The notes under the pieces are model-generated. The model made no database searches, was not told the origin of the DNA, and was given only the letters and a program-made list of their open reading frames with translations. From Corynebacterium sp. ACRPS (lineage in GTDB: Bacteria; Actinomycetota; Actinomycetes; Mycobacteriales; Mycobacteriaceae), in assembly GCF_022346005.1 (NCBI RefSeq), contig NZ_JAKRMY010000005.1:62001-126000 (forward strand): 64,000 nt of DNA, in the 5' to 3' direction. The position numbers and the translations under genes were made by a program. The first letter of the stretch is position 1. Every line of letters starts with the position of its first letter. Below, in pieces: positions 45,020 to 53,067 of the stretch.

Positions 45020-47491
45020 GTGACTGTCTTCAAATCTTTGTCCAAGATAGCCCTGTCCACGGTCTTGGTAGCCGCGCTCATCGCGCTCGCGCTCGCCCCC
45101 TTTGCGGGCATTTCCGGCGTGGCGATCGCCCGCACCAACCAGACCATGCAATCAGACCTGCAAGACCTAACAGCGGGCAATATCCCTGGTGTTACCACGG
45201 TGCAGGATGCCTCGGGCAAAGATATGGCCTATGTCTATAGCCAACGCCGCCACCCCGTAGATGGTGACGAGATTTCGGATGCGATGAAAAACGCCATCGT
45301 CTCCATTGAAGACGAGCGCTTTTACGAGCACGGCGGCGTTGATCTCCAAGGCAATTTCCGCGCTCTGTGGACCAACCTGACCTCCGGCGGGGTATCTCAG
45401 GGCGCATCCACCATTGACCAGCAATACGTCAAGAACTACCTCCTGCTCGTCTCCGCACAAAACGATGAAGAACGGGCTGCTGCGACAGAGCAGTCCGCCA
45501 CCCGCAAGCTGCGCGAAATGCGCATGGCAACGCAGATGAATGAGGAGTTGGATAAGCAGGAAATCCTCACCAATTACCTCAATCTGGTCTCCTTTGGTAA
45601 CCATGCCTACGGTGTGGAAGCCGCCGCGCAGACCTACTTTGATAGCCACGCCGCGGACCTCACGGTGCCGCAGGCGGCGATGCTGGCGGGTATGGTGCAG
45701 TCTTCAGAGCGCCTCAACCCTTATACCAATGAGGAAGAGGTGCTTGACCGCCGCAACGTCGTGCTCCAATCCATGGTGGATAACGGCTATCTGGAGCAGG
45801 CGGATGCGGATGAGTATAAGGGGGAAGAATTGGGCGTCGGCAAGCAGCCCAATACCCTGGCCAATGGCTGCATCGGCGCAGATGATCGCGGTTTTTTCTG
45901 CGATTATGTGCTGCAGTACCTCGAGGAAAAGGGCATAGACCAAGACCAGCTCGCCCACGGTGGATATACCGTAAAGACCACGCTGGACCCGCAGGTGCAG
46001 GATACGGCGCTATCTGCGGTGCAGTCGCGTACCAACCCGGATGCCCAGGGCGTCGCTGAGGTGATGGACGTTATCGAACCGGGCACGTCGGACCGCAAGG
46101 TCCTGGCCATGGTCTCGTCCCGTGCGTACGGGCTGGACCAGGACAATAATGAAACCCTGCTGCCGCAGACCAACTCCTTGGTGGGCAATGGCGCGGGCTC
46201 GGTTTTTAAGGCCTTTACCGCCGCGGCCGCCCTCGAATCTGGCTACGGCATTAAGAATACGGTGGATGTGCCCACCCGCTACGAGGCCGAAGGCCTTGGC
46301 CACGGCGGCGCCGATAACTGCCCCGCCAACCGCTACTGTGTGGAAAACGCGGGCAATTATAAGGCCACGATGACGCTGCAAGAGGCCTTGGCCCACTCGC
46401 CCAATACGCCATTTATCAAGCTCACCGAGCAGGTTGGCGTGGCACCCATCGTAGATATGGCGGTGCGCCTTGGCCTGCGCTCCTATGACGAAAAGGGCAC
46501 CTTTGATAAGGACACCTCCATCGCGCAGCGCACGAAGGACGCCAATTCCGGTTCCTTTACCTTGGGCCCCAACCCGGTAAATCCGCTGGAGCTATCCAAT
46601 GTCGGCGCAACGATTGCCTCCAATGGCCGGTGGTGCGAGCCCAACCCCATTGACAAGGTCCTGGATAAGGACGGCAATGAGGTCTACCTCAAGGAGACCC
46701 CGTGTGAGCAGGCGGTAGACCAGGATGTGGCCCACGCCCTGGCCAATGCGCTATCTGAAGATGCCAAGCAGGGCACCGCTAAGGATGCCGCCCAGGCCGC
46801 TGGCTTTAGCTCCCCCATCGCCGCCAAGACCGGTACCACCGAGTCCAACCAGTCCTCGGCATTTTTGGGATTCAACGACGGGCTCGCCGCCGCTCCTTAT
46901 ATTTATAACGACGGCACCGATACCCAGCCTCTGTGTACCTCCCCCGTGCGCCAGTGCACCGGTGCTGGCAACCTCTTTGGTGGCTTAGAGCCCGCGCAGA
47001 CATTTTTCACCATGGCATCGCAGCTACCGCAGGCTACTCAGAGCGGTCTGCCCAATTACAATAAGAAATACGATGACGGCACCACCGGGGATAAGTTGCT
47101 CGATAGCTTGCGCGGCAAAAACGAGTCACAGGCCCGCAGCACCCTTGAAGCCAAGGGCTATGTGGTAAAAACCTCCCGCGTCGTCGGCGGGGATGTCCCC
47201 TACGGCCGAGTGGTCCGCGCGATTACCGGGAAGGATGGCAAGAAGGACGGCGCCGAGATTACCCTGCAGCTTTCCGATGGCACCTCTGCCACCCAATCCC
47301 CCTCCAGCGGCGTGGGCAGTGCGAATACGACCGGCGCACAAAATAACACCGGCAGCGCGAACACTACCGGTGTGAGCAACTGGGGAGGAAATAACGGCGG
47401 CGGATTAAACCTCAGCCCAGAGGACTTTGGAATCCGCCAAGAAGATATCGATAACTTCCGCAACGATATCCGCAATCTCCTCGGCCGCTAA
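45020..47491 (+). CDS. Class A penicillin-binding protein with PASTA domain
   Basis: Bifunctional peptidoglycan synthase, 823 residues. One N-terminal membrane anchor (IALSTVLVAALIALALAPFA). The GT51 glycosyltransferase has VSIEDERFYEHGGVDLQG, SQGASTIDQQYVKN and the RKLREM motif. The transpeptidase has SxxK in GSVFKAFT, SxN as SPN in LAHSPNTPF, and KTGT in IAAKTGTTESNQ. A single PASTA domain (SLRGKNESQARSTLEAKGYV) lies near residue 690, and a Ser/Thr/Asn/Gly-rich tail follows. All catalytic motifs are intact. The GTG start is chosen from the leaderless -10 box and because the anchor begins eight residues in. Confidence 0.95.
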   Translation: MTVFKSLSKIALSTVLVAALIALALAPFAGISGVAIARTNQTMQSDLQDLTAGNIPGVTTVQDASGKDMAYVYSQRRHPVDGDEISDAMKNAIVSIEDERFYEHGGVDLQGNFRALWTNLTSGGVSQGASTIDQQYVKNYLLLVSAQNDEERAAATEQSATRKLREMRMATQMNEELDKQEILTNYLNLVSFGNHAYGVEAAAQTYFDSHAADLTVPQAAMLAGMVQSSERLNPYTNEEEVLDRRNVVLQSMVDNGYLEQADADEYKGEELGVGKQPNTLANGCIGADDRGFFCDYVLQYLEEKGIDQDQLAHGGYTVKTTLDPQVQDTALSAVQSRTNPDAQGVAEVMDVIEPGTSDRKVLAMVSSRAYGLDQDNNETLLPQTNSLVGNGAGSVFKAFTAAAALESGYGIKNTVDVPTRYEAEGLGHGGADNCPANRYCVENAGNYKATMTLQEALAHSPNTPFIKLTEQVGVAPIVDMAVRLGLRSYDEKGTFDKDTSIAQRTKDANSGSFTLGPNPVNPLELSNVGATIASNGRWCEPNPIDKVLDKDGNEVYLKETPCEQAVDQDVAHALANALSEDAKQGTAKDAAQAAGFSSPIAAKTGTTESNQSSAFLGFNDGLAAAPYIYNDGTDTQPLCTSPVRQCTGAGNLFGGLEPAQTFFTMASQLPQATQSGLPNYNKKYDDGTTGDKLLDSLRGKNESQARSTLEAKGYVVKTSRVVGGDVPYGRVVRAITGKDGKKDGAEITLQLSDGTSATQSPSSGVGSANTTGAQNNTGSANTTGVSNWGGNNGGGLNLSPEDFGIRQEDIDNFRNDIRNLLGR

Positions 47492-47494
47492 AGA

Positions 47495-47959
47495 TTAGTT
47501 AAGCTGGCCTTTTACCTCTGCGGAAAGGCGCTTGCCGTCGGCCTGGCCGGCGGCTTTTGCATTGGCCACTTTCATGACCGCACCCATCTGCTTCATGGTG
47601 GGTGCTTCACCGTTTTCCTTTTCTACCTCAGCAATTGCTTCTTCTACCAATGCCTTAAGCTCCGCATCATCGAGCTGGCGCGGCTGGTAGGCCTCGAAGA
47701 AGGGGACATCGACAAGCTCAGCCTCTGCCAATTCCGGGCGGCCATTTTCTTCATAGACCTCCGCAGACTCGCGGCGCTTTTTAATCTCGCGCGCGATGAC
47801 CTTGAGGATGTCTTCATCCTCCAGCTCATGGCGGGAGCCAGTGGTTTCCTCGGCCTGGATTGCCGCGAGCAGCGCGCGAATGGCGCTGGTGCGCTGCTTT
47901 TCCTTGGCCTTCATCGACGTTTTCAGATCTGCTCGGATAGTATCTTTTAGCTCGCTCAT
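47495..47959 (-). CDS. GatB/YqeY domain protein
   Basis: 154 residues, the free-standing YqeY family related to the tail domain of the GatB amidotransferase subunit, possibly tRNA-binding. Typical segments are ELKDTIRADLKTSMKAKEKQ and TMKQMGAVMKVANAKAAGQADG. The ATG at 47959 has only one base after AAAGG, too close for a normal ribosome site. TATATT lies exactly 7 nt upstream, so a leaderless transcript explains the start. Confidence 0.88.
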   Translation of the reverse strand: MSELKDTIRADLKTSMKAKEKQRTSAIRALLAAIQAEETTGSRHELEDEDILKVIAREIKKRRESAEVYEENGRPELAEAELVDVPFFEAYQPRQLDDAELKALVEEAIAEVEKENGEAPTMKQMGAVMKVANAKAAGQADGKRLSAEVKGQLN

Positions 47960-47966
47960 GCCTTTC

Positions 47967-47972
47967 AATATA
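47967..47972 (-). promoter_or_regulatory. -10 element of leaderless yqeY transcript
   Basis: TATATT on the minus strand, 7 nt before the ATG at 47959, facing the promoter of the phosphoesterase gene 17 bp away. Confidence 0.55.
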
Positions 47973-47989
47973 CGTCCATTTAAGGCAGG

Positions 47990-47995
47990 TAGTGT
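47990..47995 (+). promoter_or_regulatory. -10 element of leaderless phosphoesterase transcript
   Basis: TAGTGT, 7 nt before the GTG at 48003. The whole divergent space is 43 bp. Confidence 0.5.
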
Positions 47996-48002
47996 AGAAG
48001 CT

Positions 48003-48890
48003 GTGAAACTTCAACGGATTCTTGGCGGCGTCGCCGCAGGCCTAAGTGTTGCTGCTTGGGGCTTTAGCGAGCTCACGAAATTCGAGCTCAAGGAATATAC
48101 TCTTCCGCTCCTTCCCAAGGGCACCCTGCGCGGCGAAGAAGAGTTCCGCCTGCTGCACATTTCTGACCTGCACATGATCCCGGGGCAACAGACCAAGATC
48201 GATTGGGTCTCCGCCCTCGATGCACTGGAGCCAGACCTCGTGGTCAATACTGGCGATAACCTCTCCGATAAGCAGGCCGTGCCCGATACCCTGCGCGCGC
48301 TCGGCCCGCTGCTCGCCCGACCCGGCGTGTTCGTGTTTGGCACCAATGATTATTGGGCGCCGCGCCCGGTCAACCCCTTTAAGTACCTGCTGGGCAAAAA
48401 GCGCGAACCCTCCTACGTTGACCTGCCTTGGCGCGGCATGCGCGCGGCCTTCGTGGAGCACGGCTGGTACGACGGCAACCAAGCCCGCCACGAGTTCAAG
48501 GTGGGCAATGTCCGCCTCGCCGTGGCCGGTGTGGACGATCCGCACCACGACTTGGATGATTATTCCGAAATCGCCGGCCCGCCCCACGAGGATGCCGATC
48601 TATCGCTCGCCCTGCTCCACGCCCCCGAGCCGCGAGTGCTCGAAAAATTCGCCGCCGATGGCTACCAGCTTTCCCTTTCCGGTCATACCCACGGTGGGCA
48701 AATTTGCCTACCTGGGTCGCGCGCCATCGTGACCAACTGCGGCATCGATCGCCCGCGCGCACAGGGCCTGCATGATTTCGGCCCTATGAAGATGCACGTC
48801 TCCAATGGCTTGGGCACGTCCAAATTCGCCCCAGTGCGTTTATTCTGCCGCCCCTCGGCCACCCTGCTGAGCATCACTGAGGCGGACTAG
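48003..48890 (+). CDS. Calcineurin-type metallophosphoesterase
   Basis: 295 residues. Metal-binding motifs in order: LLHISDLHMIPG near residue 50, VVNTGDNLSD near 80, VFGTNDYWAP near 107 (Asn-Asp where Asn-His is usual), LLHAPEP, and SGHTHGGQICLPG near 220. An N-terminal hydrophobic segment (ILGGVAAGLSVAAWGFSELT) may anchor it. Members include UDP-diacylglucosamine and ppGpp-unrelated phosphohydrolases; the substrate is unknown. GTG start chosen from the -10 box; longer frames run into the yqeY gene. Confidence 0.88.
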   Translation: MKLQRILGGVAAGLSVAAWGFSELTKFELKEYTLPLLPKGTLRGEEEFRLLHISDLHMIPGQQTKIDWVSALDALEPDLVVNTGDNLSDKQAVPDTLRALGPLLARPGVFVFGTNDYWAPRPVNPFKYLLGKKREPSYVDLPWRGMRAAFVEHGWYDGNQARHEFKVGNVRLAVAGVDDPHHDLDDYSEIAGPPHEDADLSLALLHAPEPRVLEKFAADGYQLSLSGHTHGGQICLPGSRAIVTNCGIDRPRAQGLHDFGPMKMHVSNGLGTSKFAPVRLFCRPSATLLSITEAD

Positions 48891-48958
48891 ACCTGCCGTT
48901 TTGTCGATCTCATTCACCATGCGTTAAAGTATCTCAGTACTGCTTTTAAGCAGTAGAC

Positions 48959-49032
<74 letters not shown>

Positions 49033-49037
49033 CAATA

Positions 49038-49062
49038 GCCCGCAGGAAACTGCGGGCTTTTT
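49038..49062 (+). terminator. Terminator after tRNA-Pro
   Basis: GCCCGCAG (49038-49045), GAAA tetraloop, CTGCGGGC (49050-49057), then five T: a textbook intrinsic terminator. Confidence 0.92.
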
Positions 49063-49100
49063 CCATGTCTGCAGGGCCCTTGGATTCCAGGGCCCGCGAC

Positions 49101-50465
49101 TTAGGCCAGCATTCCGGTAAAGAATGCGATGGCGACGAGGATGATGGAAAATACCCATGCGACGGGGAAGGCTATCTTCAAGTACTTGCCCATCTGACCG
49201 TCCGCCAGTCCCAGCGCCAGCCACAGCGCCGGCGAAAATGGGGAGACGAAGGTTCCCACCACGTTGCCAATAATGAGGGCGCTCGCAGCGCCCATCCCGC
49301 TGACGCCGAAGGACTCCACCGTGCCCTGCACGATGGGCAGTACCGAGAAGTAATACGCATCCGTGGAGGTCAACAGGTCTAGCGGAACCCCAAAGAATCC
49401 CACGATGAGGTGCAAATACGGTGCCACTCCTTCTGGGAGAACATTCACCAGGCTCAGCGCGATTTCTTCTAGCATCTTGGTCTCATTGAGCACGCCCAAA
49501 AACATCGCGGCCGCGATGATCACTCCGGCCATGGACAAGGCGTTGGGGGCGTGACGCCGCAAGGCATCGCCCTGCTCCATCGCGCCGTCGAAGTTCACCA
49601 CCAAGGCAATGGTGGTAGCAATGAGGAACGCGGGCGCCGGCGGCAGCAGGCCCGAAAGCAGGGCGGCGAGCACAGCCAAAGCGATGACGATATTCGCGAT
49701 GGTAACCCACCGGGATTTCCGGTACCTAAACCCGAGTTTCTGCTGTTCCTCGGCCTGCTTGGCGGAAAAATCATCCGCCAACGAATTCACGTCCACAGAG
49801 ATGGTGCCCTTAATCTCGCCGCTTTCCTGTAGCTTGGCCAAGCGGCGGTTTTCGCGCCAGCCCAACAGGGTGGCAGTAGCAAAGATGAGGACCACTGCCA
49901 CACCCTGAATGGGCAATAAGTGCAGCCAAATATCGTTCGGGTCTTGCTCAACCACCGCACCGGCACGCCCCAGTGGCCCGCCCCACGGGACCATATTCAT
50001 CACCGAAGCGGCTAGGGCCACGATGGTAATTAGGACATAGCGCGACATGTGCAGCGCCCGGTACAGCGGCAGCAATGCGGGAATCGTAATAAGGAAGGTC
50101 GTGGAACCCGATCCATCGAGGTGTGCCACGATGCCGATGGCGGCCGTGCCTATGGTCACGGCCATGACATTGCCGCGGGTCGCCTTGATGAGGCTGCGGA
50201 TCACCGGGGTAAAAAGCCCCACATCCTGCAAAATGCCGAAGAAAATGATGGCGAAGATGAACATCACCACGACGTTGATGACAGAACTTAAGCCTTCACC
50301 AAAGAAATCCGCGATATCTTCTACGCCGAAACCGGTTATCACAGCGCCGATGACAGGCACCAGGGTCATGGGGATGATGGGATTAACGCGGCCGCGGATG
50401 AGGATGCCCACCGTCACAAAGATGATGGCCAGTCCCATCAGGGTCAGCCCCAGGGAGGTCTGCAT
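49101..50465 (-). CDS. CitMHS-family citrate transporter
   Basis: 454-residue transporter with about 12 membrane helices and a charged loop near residues 205-245. It matches the CitMHS family (metal-citrate:proton symport): AAIGIVAHLDGSGSTTFLI near residue 112 and SPFSPALWLALGLADG near 420. It would import citrate with a divalent cation. The ATG has AAGGAGC four bases upstream. A GlxR-like 16-mer lies 80-95 bp before the start, in line with carbon control. No two-component genes are next to it. Confidence 0.88.
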   Translation of the reverse strand: MQTSLGLTLMGLAIIFVTVGILIRGRVNPIIPMTLVPVIGAVITGFGVEDIADFFGEGLSSVINVVVMFIFAIIFFGILQDVGLFTPVIRSLIKATRGNVMAVTIGTAAIGIVAHLDGSGSTTFLITIPALLPLYRALHMSRYVLITIVALAASVMNMVPWGGPLGRAGAVVEQDPNDIWLHLLPIQGVAVVLIFATATLLGWRENRRLAKLQESGEIKGTISVDVNSLADDFSAKQAEEQQKLGFRYRKSRWVTIANIVIALAVLAALLSGLLPPAPAFLIATTIALVVNFDGAMEQGDALRRHAPNALSMAGVIIAAAMFLGVLNETKMLEEIALSLVNVLPEGVAPYLHLIVGFFGVPLDLLTSTDAYYFSVLPIVQGTVESFGVSGMGAASALIIGNVVGTFVSPFSPALWLALGLADGQMGKYLKIAFPVAWVFSIILVAIAFFTGMLA

Positions 50466-50815
50466 TGCGCTCCTTCAAAAGTCACTGGCGCCCGCCTGGC
50501 GCACGCCATTAGCCAATGGACGTATAGCTAATGTTAAACACTGCTGTGTGGTAGCGCACATTCCTGCCGTGAGCCGCACATATCCCCCTGGGCCGACCTG
50601 GATAAATAGCTTTGGGCAAAACGGGAAACGACGCGGCGCCCCTACAGCACCGCGTCGCCCCTATTCCCTATCACTCACAACGGCGCAAGCCGTTCGCCTA
50701 CCCCCTAAGTAGACGGTGTGAGCACTAGCAAGAATAACACTCCTCGCATTCCAACCATAGCGATGGCAAATATTGCCAGCTTCATACAAGCTTTTGCCTA
50801 TTTAAGTACACAATT
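50466..50815. promoter_or_regulatory. 350-bp citM upstream region
   Basis: No coding ORF. It contains a 14-bp near-palindrome CCATTAGCCAATGG (50506-50519), an ATTAGC / GCTAAT pair around it, and the GlxR-like site, all within 100 bp of the citM start. The rest, next to the 3' end of the YhgE-like gene, shows nothing I can name. Confidence 0.5.
50545..50560. promoter_or_regulatory. Candidate GlxR site upstream of citM
   Basis: TGTGTGGTAGCGCACA matches TGTGAnnTAnnTCACA at 10 of the 12 defined positions, with both TGTG/CACA ends and the central TA. It is the best GlxR-like match I found in the window. Confidence 0.55.
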
Positions 50816-52279
50816 TCATACTTTAGCGCCTGTTTTTGGGTTCTTCCTGGCAGGCACGATCCATTTCACTGCACTCAGACCTACAAGAGTGATAGCGCCC
50901 AATACGGCAAGGCCGGTCCACAGCACCACTGCCTCACCATCGTTGCCCGCCACGGTGACAGCCGCCGTTGTCCAGTTGAGCGGCAAAAGGTTAGCTACTA
51001 CCTGCCACACCTTGTCCACCCCGGCGATGGCCGCGGATTTCCACAGCCACCCCACCAATGCGGTCTGCCCAATGCCAAAGATCGCGGCGAGGATGGATCC
51101 TACGGTCATGCCACACAGTTCGAGCAGGCCACGCACGATAAGAGCGGAGGACAGGGCACCCAAGAACAGCGCCCCTCCGGCGGCCACCGCGGCGATGGGG
51201 GTAAGGCCGATGGACAAGACGAAGAGCAGGATCTCCCCGATAGCCACCGCTGCCAGCGATCCGCCGAGAACCATCAGCCACGGGCGGAATCCCAATTTCC
51301 ACGCCACTCCGGCCGCGGATCCAGCCAGCAGGACGAGCGCGGAAATGAGCATGGCGATGACCGGGCTCAGCTGGCGCGCATCTTCCTCCGCGGCCACGTG
51401 CGCGGGAGGCAGGGCGCGCTGCACCGCGCCCAGGTTCGATTGGTTTTGTTCCGCCATGCCGGTGAGCTTGCCGGCGCCATCGTCAAGCTGGCCCACCCCA
51501 TCGAGAGCCTCATCCACACGGCTATTGAGCTCCGCTATGGACTGGTTGAGCTGTTGCGCACCTGCCACGGCCTGGTTGATGCCATCGTGGTAGGCATAAC
51601 CGCTTACCGCCAGCTGATTGGAGAGATCGCGCGAGCCATCCTTCAGCTTCTTCAGCTCCCCAGTCAGGGATTCATCGAGGCGGAAGTTTTCCACCTGCTT
51701 GCGCAAATCCCCCAGCTGGGAACGAACTTGTTTCGCTTCCTTGGAATCATTTCCTTTCAGGTCGCGCACCGTACCGTCGATGGCTTCTAGGATTTGGCCT
51801 TGGACGGCTCCCAGGCCCACGACCTGGTCAACGGCCCCTCCGACGGTATTGGCCAGTTCCGTCGCCCCACCGCCGAGGGTATTGGTCCCTGACTGCAACT
51901 GGTTAAGCCCCGACACCAGCTCTTGCGAACCACCGGCGAGCTTTTCGACGCCCTCGCCTAATTCCCCAGCACCCTTATCCAGCTCACTGGTGCCCTTGTT
52001 TAACCGATCCGCGCCAGATTTCAGGATGCTAGCCTGCGCTTGGGCGTGGCTGGCGGCCTCGGCGGCTTCCTTAAGCTCTGGCGAGGTCGAATTCGCCTGC
52101 GGCGCGCCATAAGGCTGCGCGGCGCTCGACCACGCATGCGCCGGTTCCCACTGCGACCAGGCCGCCACTGCGGTACCAACGATAAGCGGTACGGCGAGCA
52201 ATACGAGCAGTAAGAGTGTGCGCCACCGCGAGGAACTCGCGGACGCGGTGGGCGCGGTCGAGGCAAGGCGTTTGGTCAT
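50816..52279 (-). CDS. YhgE/Pip-like membrane protein with heptad repeats
   Basis: 487 residues. One N-terminal helix (TLLLLVLLAVPLIVGTAVAA), a long extracytoplasmic region (residues 65-310) with repeated Leu-x-x-Gly heptads (SGADRLNKGTSELDKGAGEL, LAGGSQELVSGLNQLQSGTN), then about six C-terminal helices in an ABC-2-like membrane domain. The family includes phage-receptor-like and ESX/T7-associated proteins in Gram-positives; the role here is unknown. TAGGTT lies six bases before the ATG, so the gene may be leaderless. Divergent from the lipoprotein gene. Confidence 0.85.
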   Translation of the reverse strand: MTKRLASTAPTASASSSRWRTLLLLVLLAVPLIVGTAVAAWSQWEPAHAWSSAAQPYGAPQANSTSPELKEAAEAASHAQAQASILKSGADRLNKGTSELDKGAGELGEGVEKLAGGSQELVSGLNQLQSGTNTLGGGATELANTVGGAVDQVVGLGAVQGQILEAIDGTVRDLKGNDSKEAKQVRSQLGDLRKQVENFRLDESLTGELKKLKDGSRDLSNQLAVSGYAYHDGINQAVAGAQQLNQSIAELNSRVDEALDGVGQLDDGAGKLTGMAEQNQSNLGAVQRALPPAHVAAEEDARQLSPVIAMLISALVLLAGSAAGVAWKLGFRPWLMVLGGSLAAVAIGEILLFVLSIGLTPIAAVAAGGALFLGALSSALIVRGLLELCGMTVGSILAAIFGIGQTALVGWLWKSAAIAGVDKVWQVVANLLPLNWTTAAVTVAGNDGEAVVLWTGLAVLGAITLVGLSAVKWIVPARKNPKTGAKV

Positions 52280-52285
52280 GCTAGT

Positions 52286-52291
52286 AACCTA
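52286..52291 (-). promoter_or_regulatory. -10 element of leaderless yhgE-like transcript
   Basis: TAGGTT on the minus strand, 6 nt before the ATG at 52279. Confidence 0.45.
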
Positions 52292-52351
52292 TCGCTGCAG
52301 GTCATTCCCTTTCTGCAGGCGCGCCGATCCCCACGCATTACAAAGAGAATC

Positions 52352-52357
52352 TACTAT
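52352..52357 (+). promoter_or_regulatory. -10 element of leaderless lipoprotein transcript
   Basis: TACTAT, 6 nt before the ATG at 52364, with no ribosome site between. Confidence 0.55.
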
Positions 52358-52363
52358 TAAGAC

Positions 52364-52930
52364 ATGTCTAATCCTCTAAAACTCTCTCACTCCCGCGCCT
52401 TGGCGTGCGTAGCCGCGTTTCCGCTGTGCATGGCATTGGTCTCCTGCACCGATGATGCCGATAACTCTGGCGATTCCAGTGAGCCCCAGTTTTCTGATGC
52501 CGTGGCGCAATCCAGCTCCAGCTCCAGCACTACAAGTTCCACGGAGCAAACGGCGACTACGACGGACTCGCCCACAACCTCCCCGGTAGAAACGGTAGAA
52601 ACTACTGCACAGCCACCTGCACCACAGGAGACAACAGTCACTACCACTACCACGCAGGCCAAAGGTGATTGTTCCCCAAGTACCTTCTCGTCTCTAGAGC
52701 CCGATATGGGCAAAATTGTGGTGTCGGATTGCGACGGGGAATGGGCTCATTTTGGCAAAGACAGTACAGATTGGACCGCTTGGGCACGTTTTAGCGATGG
52801 CGCATGGACAACTATTGAACCCATCGGTGAAACAAATAGTGGTTTGACCGCACCGTGCTATGACGTAGACAAATGGATCAATCAGGGCGCGCCGAGCTTT
52901 GTTGCAGACAATATGCGCCGCTGCGATTAA
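52364..52930 (+). CDS. Ser/Thr-rich lipoprotein of unknown function
   Basis: 188 residues. The signal peptide ends in the lipobox ALVSC, with Cys near residue 28. A very Ser/Thr-rich stalk follows (residues 48-100, including TTVTTTTTQ), likely glycosylated and spanning the wall. A folded C-terminal domain of about 85 residues has four cysteines, probably in two disulfides. No catalytic motif is visible. A long terminator hairpin follows the stop. Confidence 0.8.
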   Translation: MSNPLKLSHSRALACVAAFPLCMALVSCTDDADNSGDSSEPQFSDAVAQSSSSSSTTSSTEQTATTTDSPTTSPVETVETTAQPPAPQETTVTTTTTQAKGDCSPSTFSSLEPDMGKIVVSDCDGEWAHFGKDSTDWTAWARFSDGAWTTIEPIGETNSGLTAPCYDVDKWINQGAPSFVADNMRRCD

Positions 52931-52945
52931 TCCCGCCTAACGCAC

Positions 52946-53027
52946 AAGCCGCCTTCGACCAATTACTCCACCCAACTCACAGCAGCTCACTGTGGGGTGA
53001 GGACGCAGGGATGGTCGAAGGCGGCTT
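52946..53027. terminator. Long branched terminator hairpin
   Basis: Perfect 16-bp stem AAGCCGCCTTCGACCA (52946-52961) / TGGTCGAAGGCGGCTT (53012-53027). The 50-nt loop can itself pair (CACCC/GGGTG and CACAG/CTGTG), giving a very long structure between the converging lipoprotein and katA genes. Confidence 0.75.
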
Positions 53028-53067
53028 TGCTTTACGCCTCTAAGAAGCAGTACACCGCAGTAGTGGG

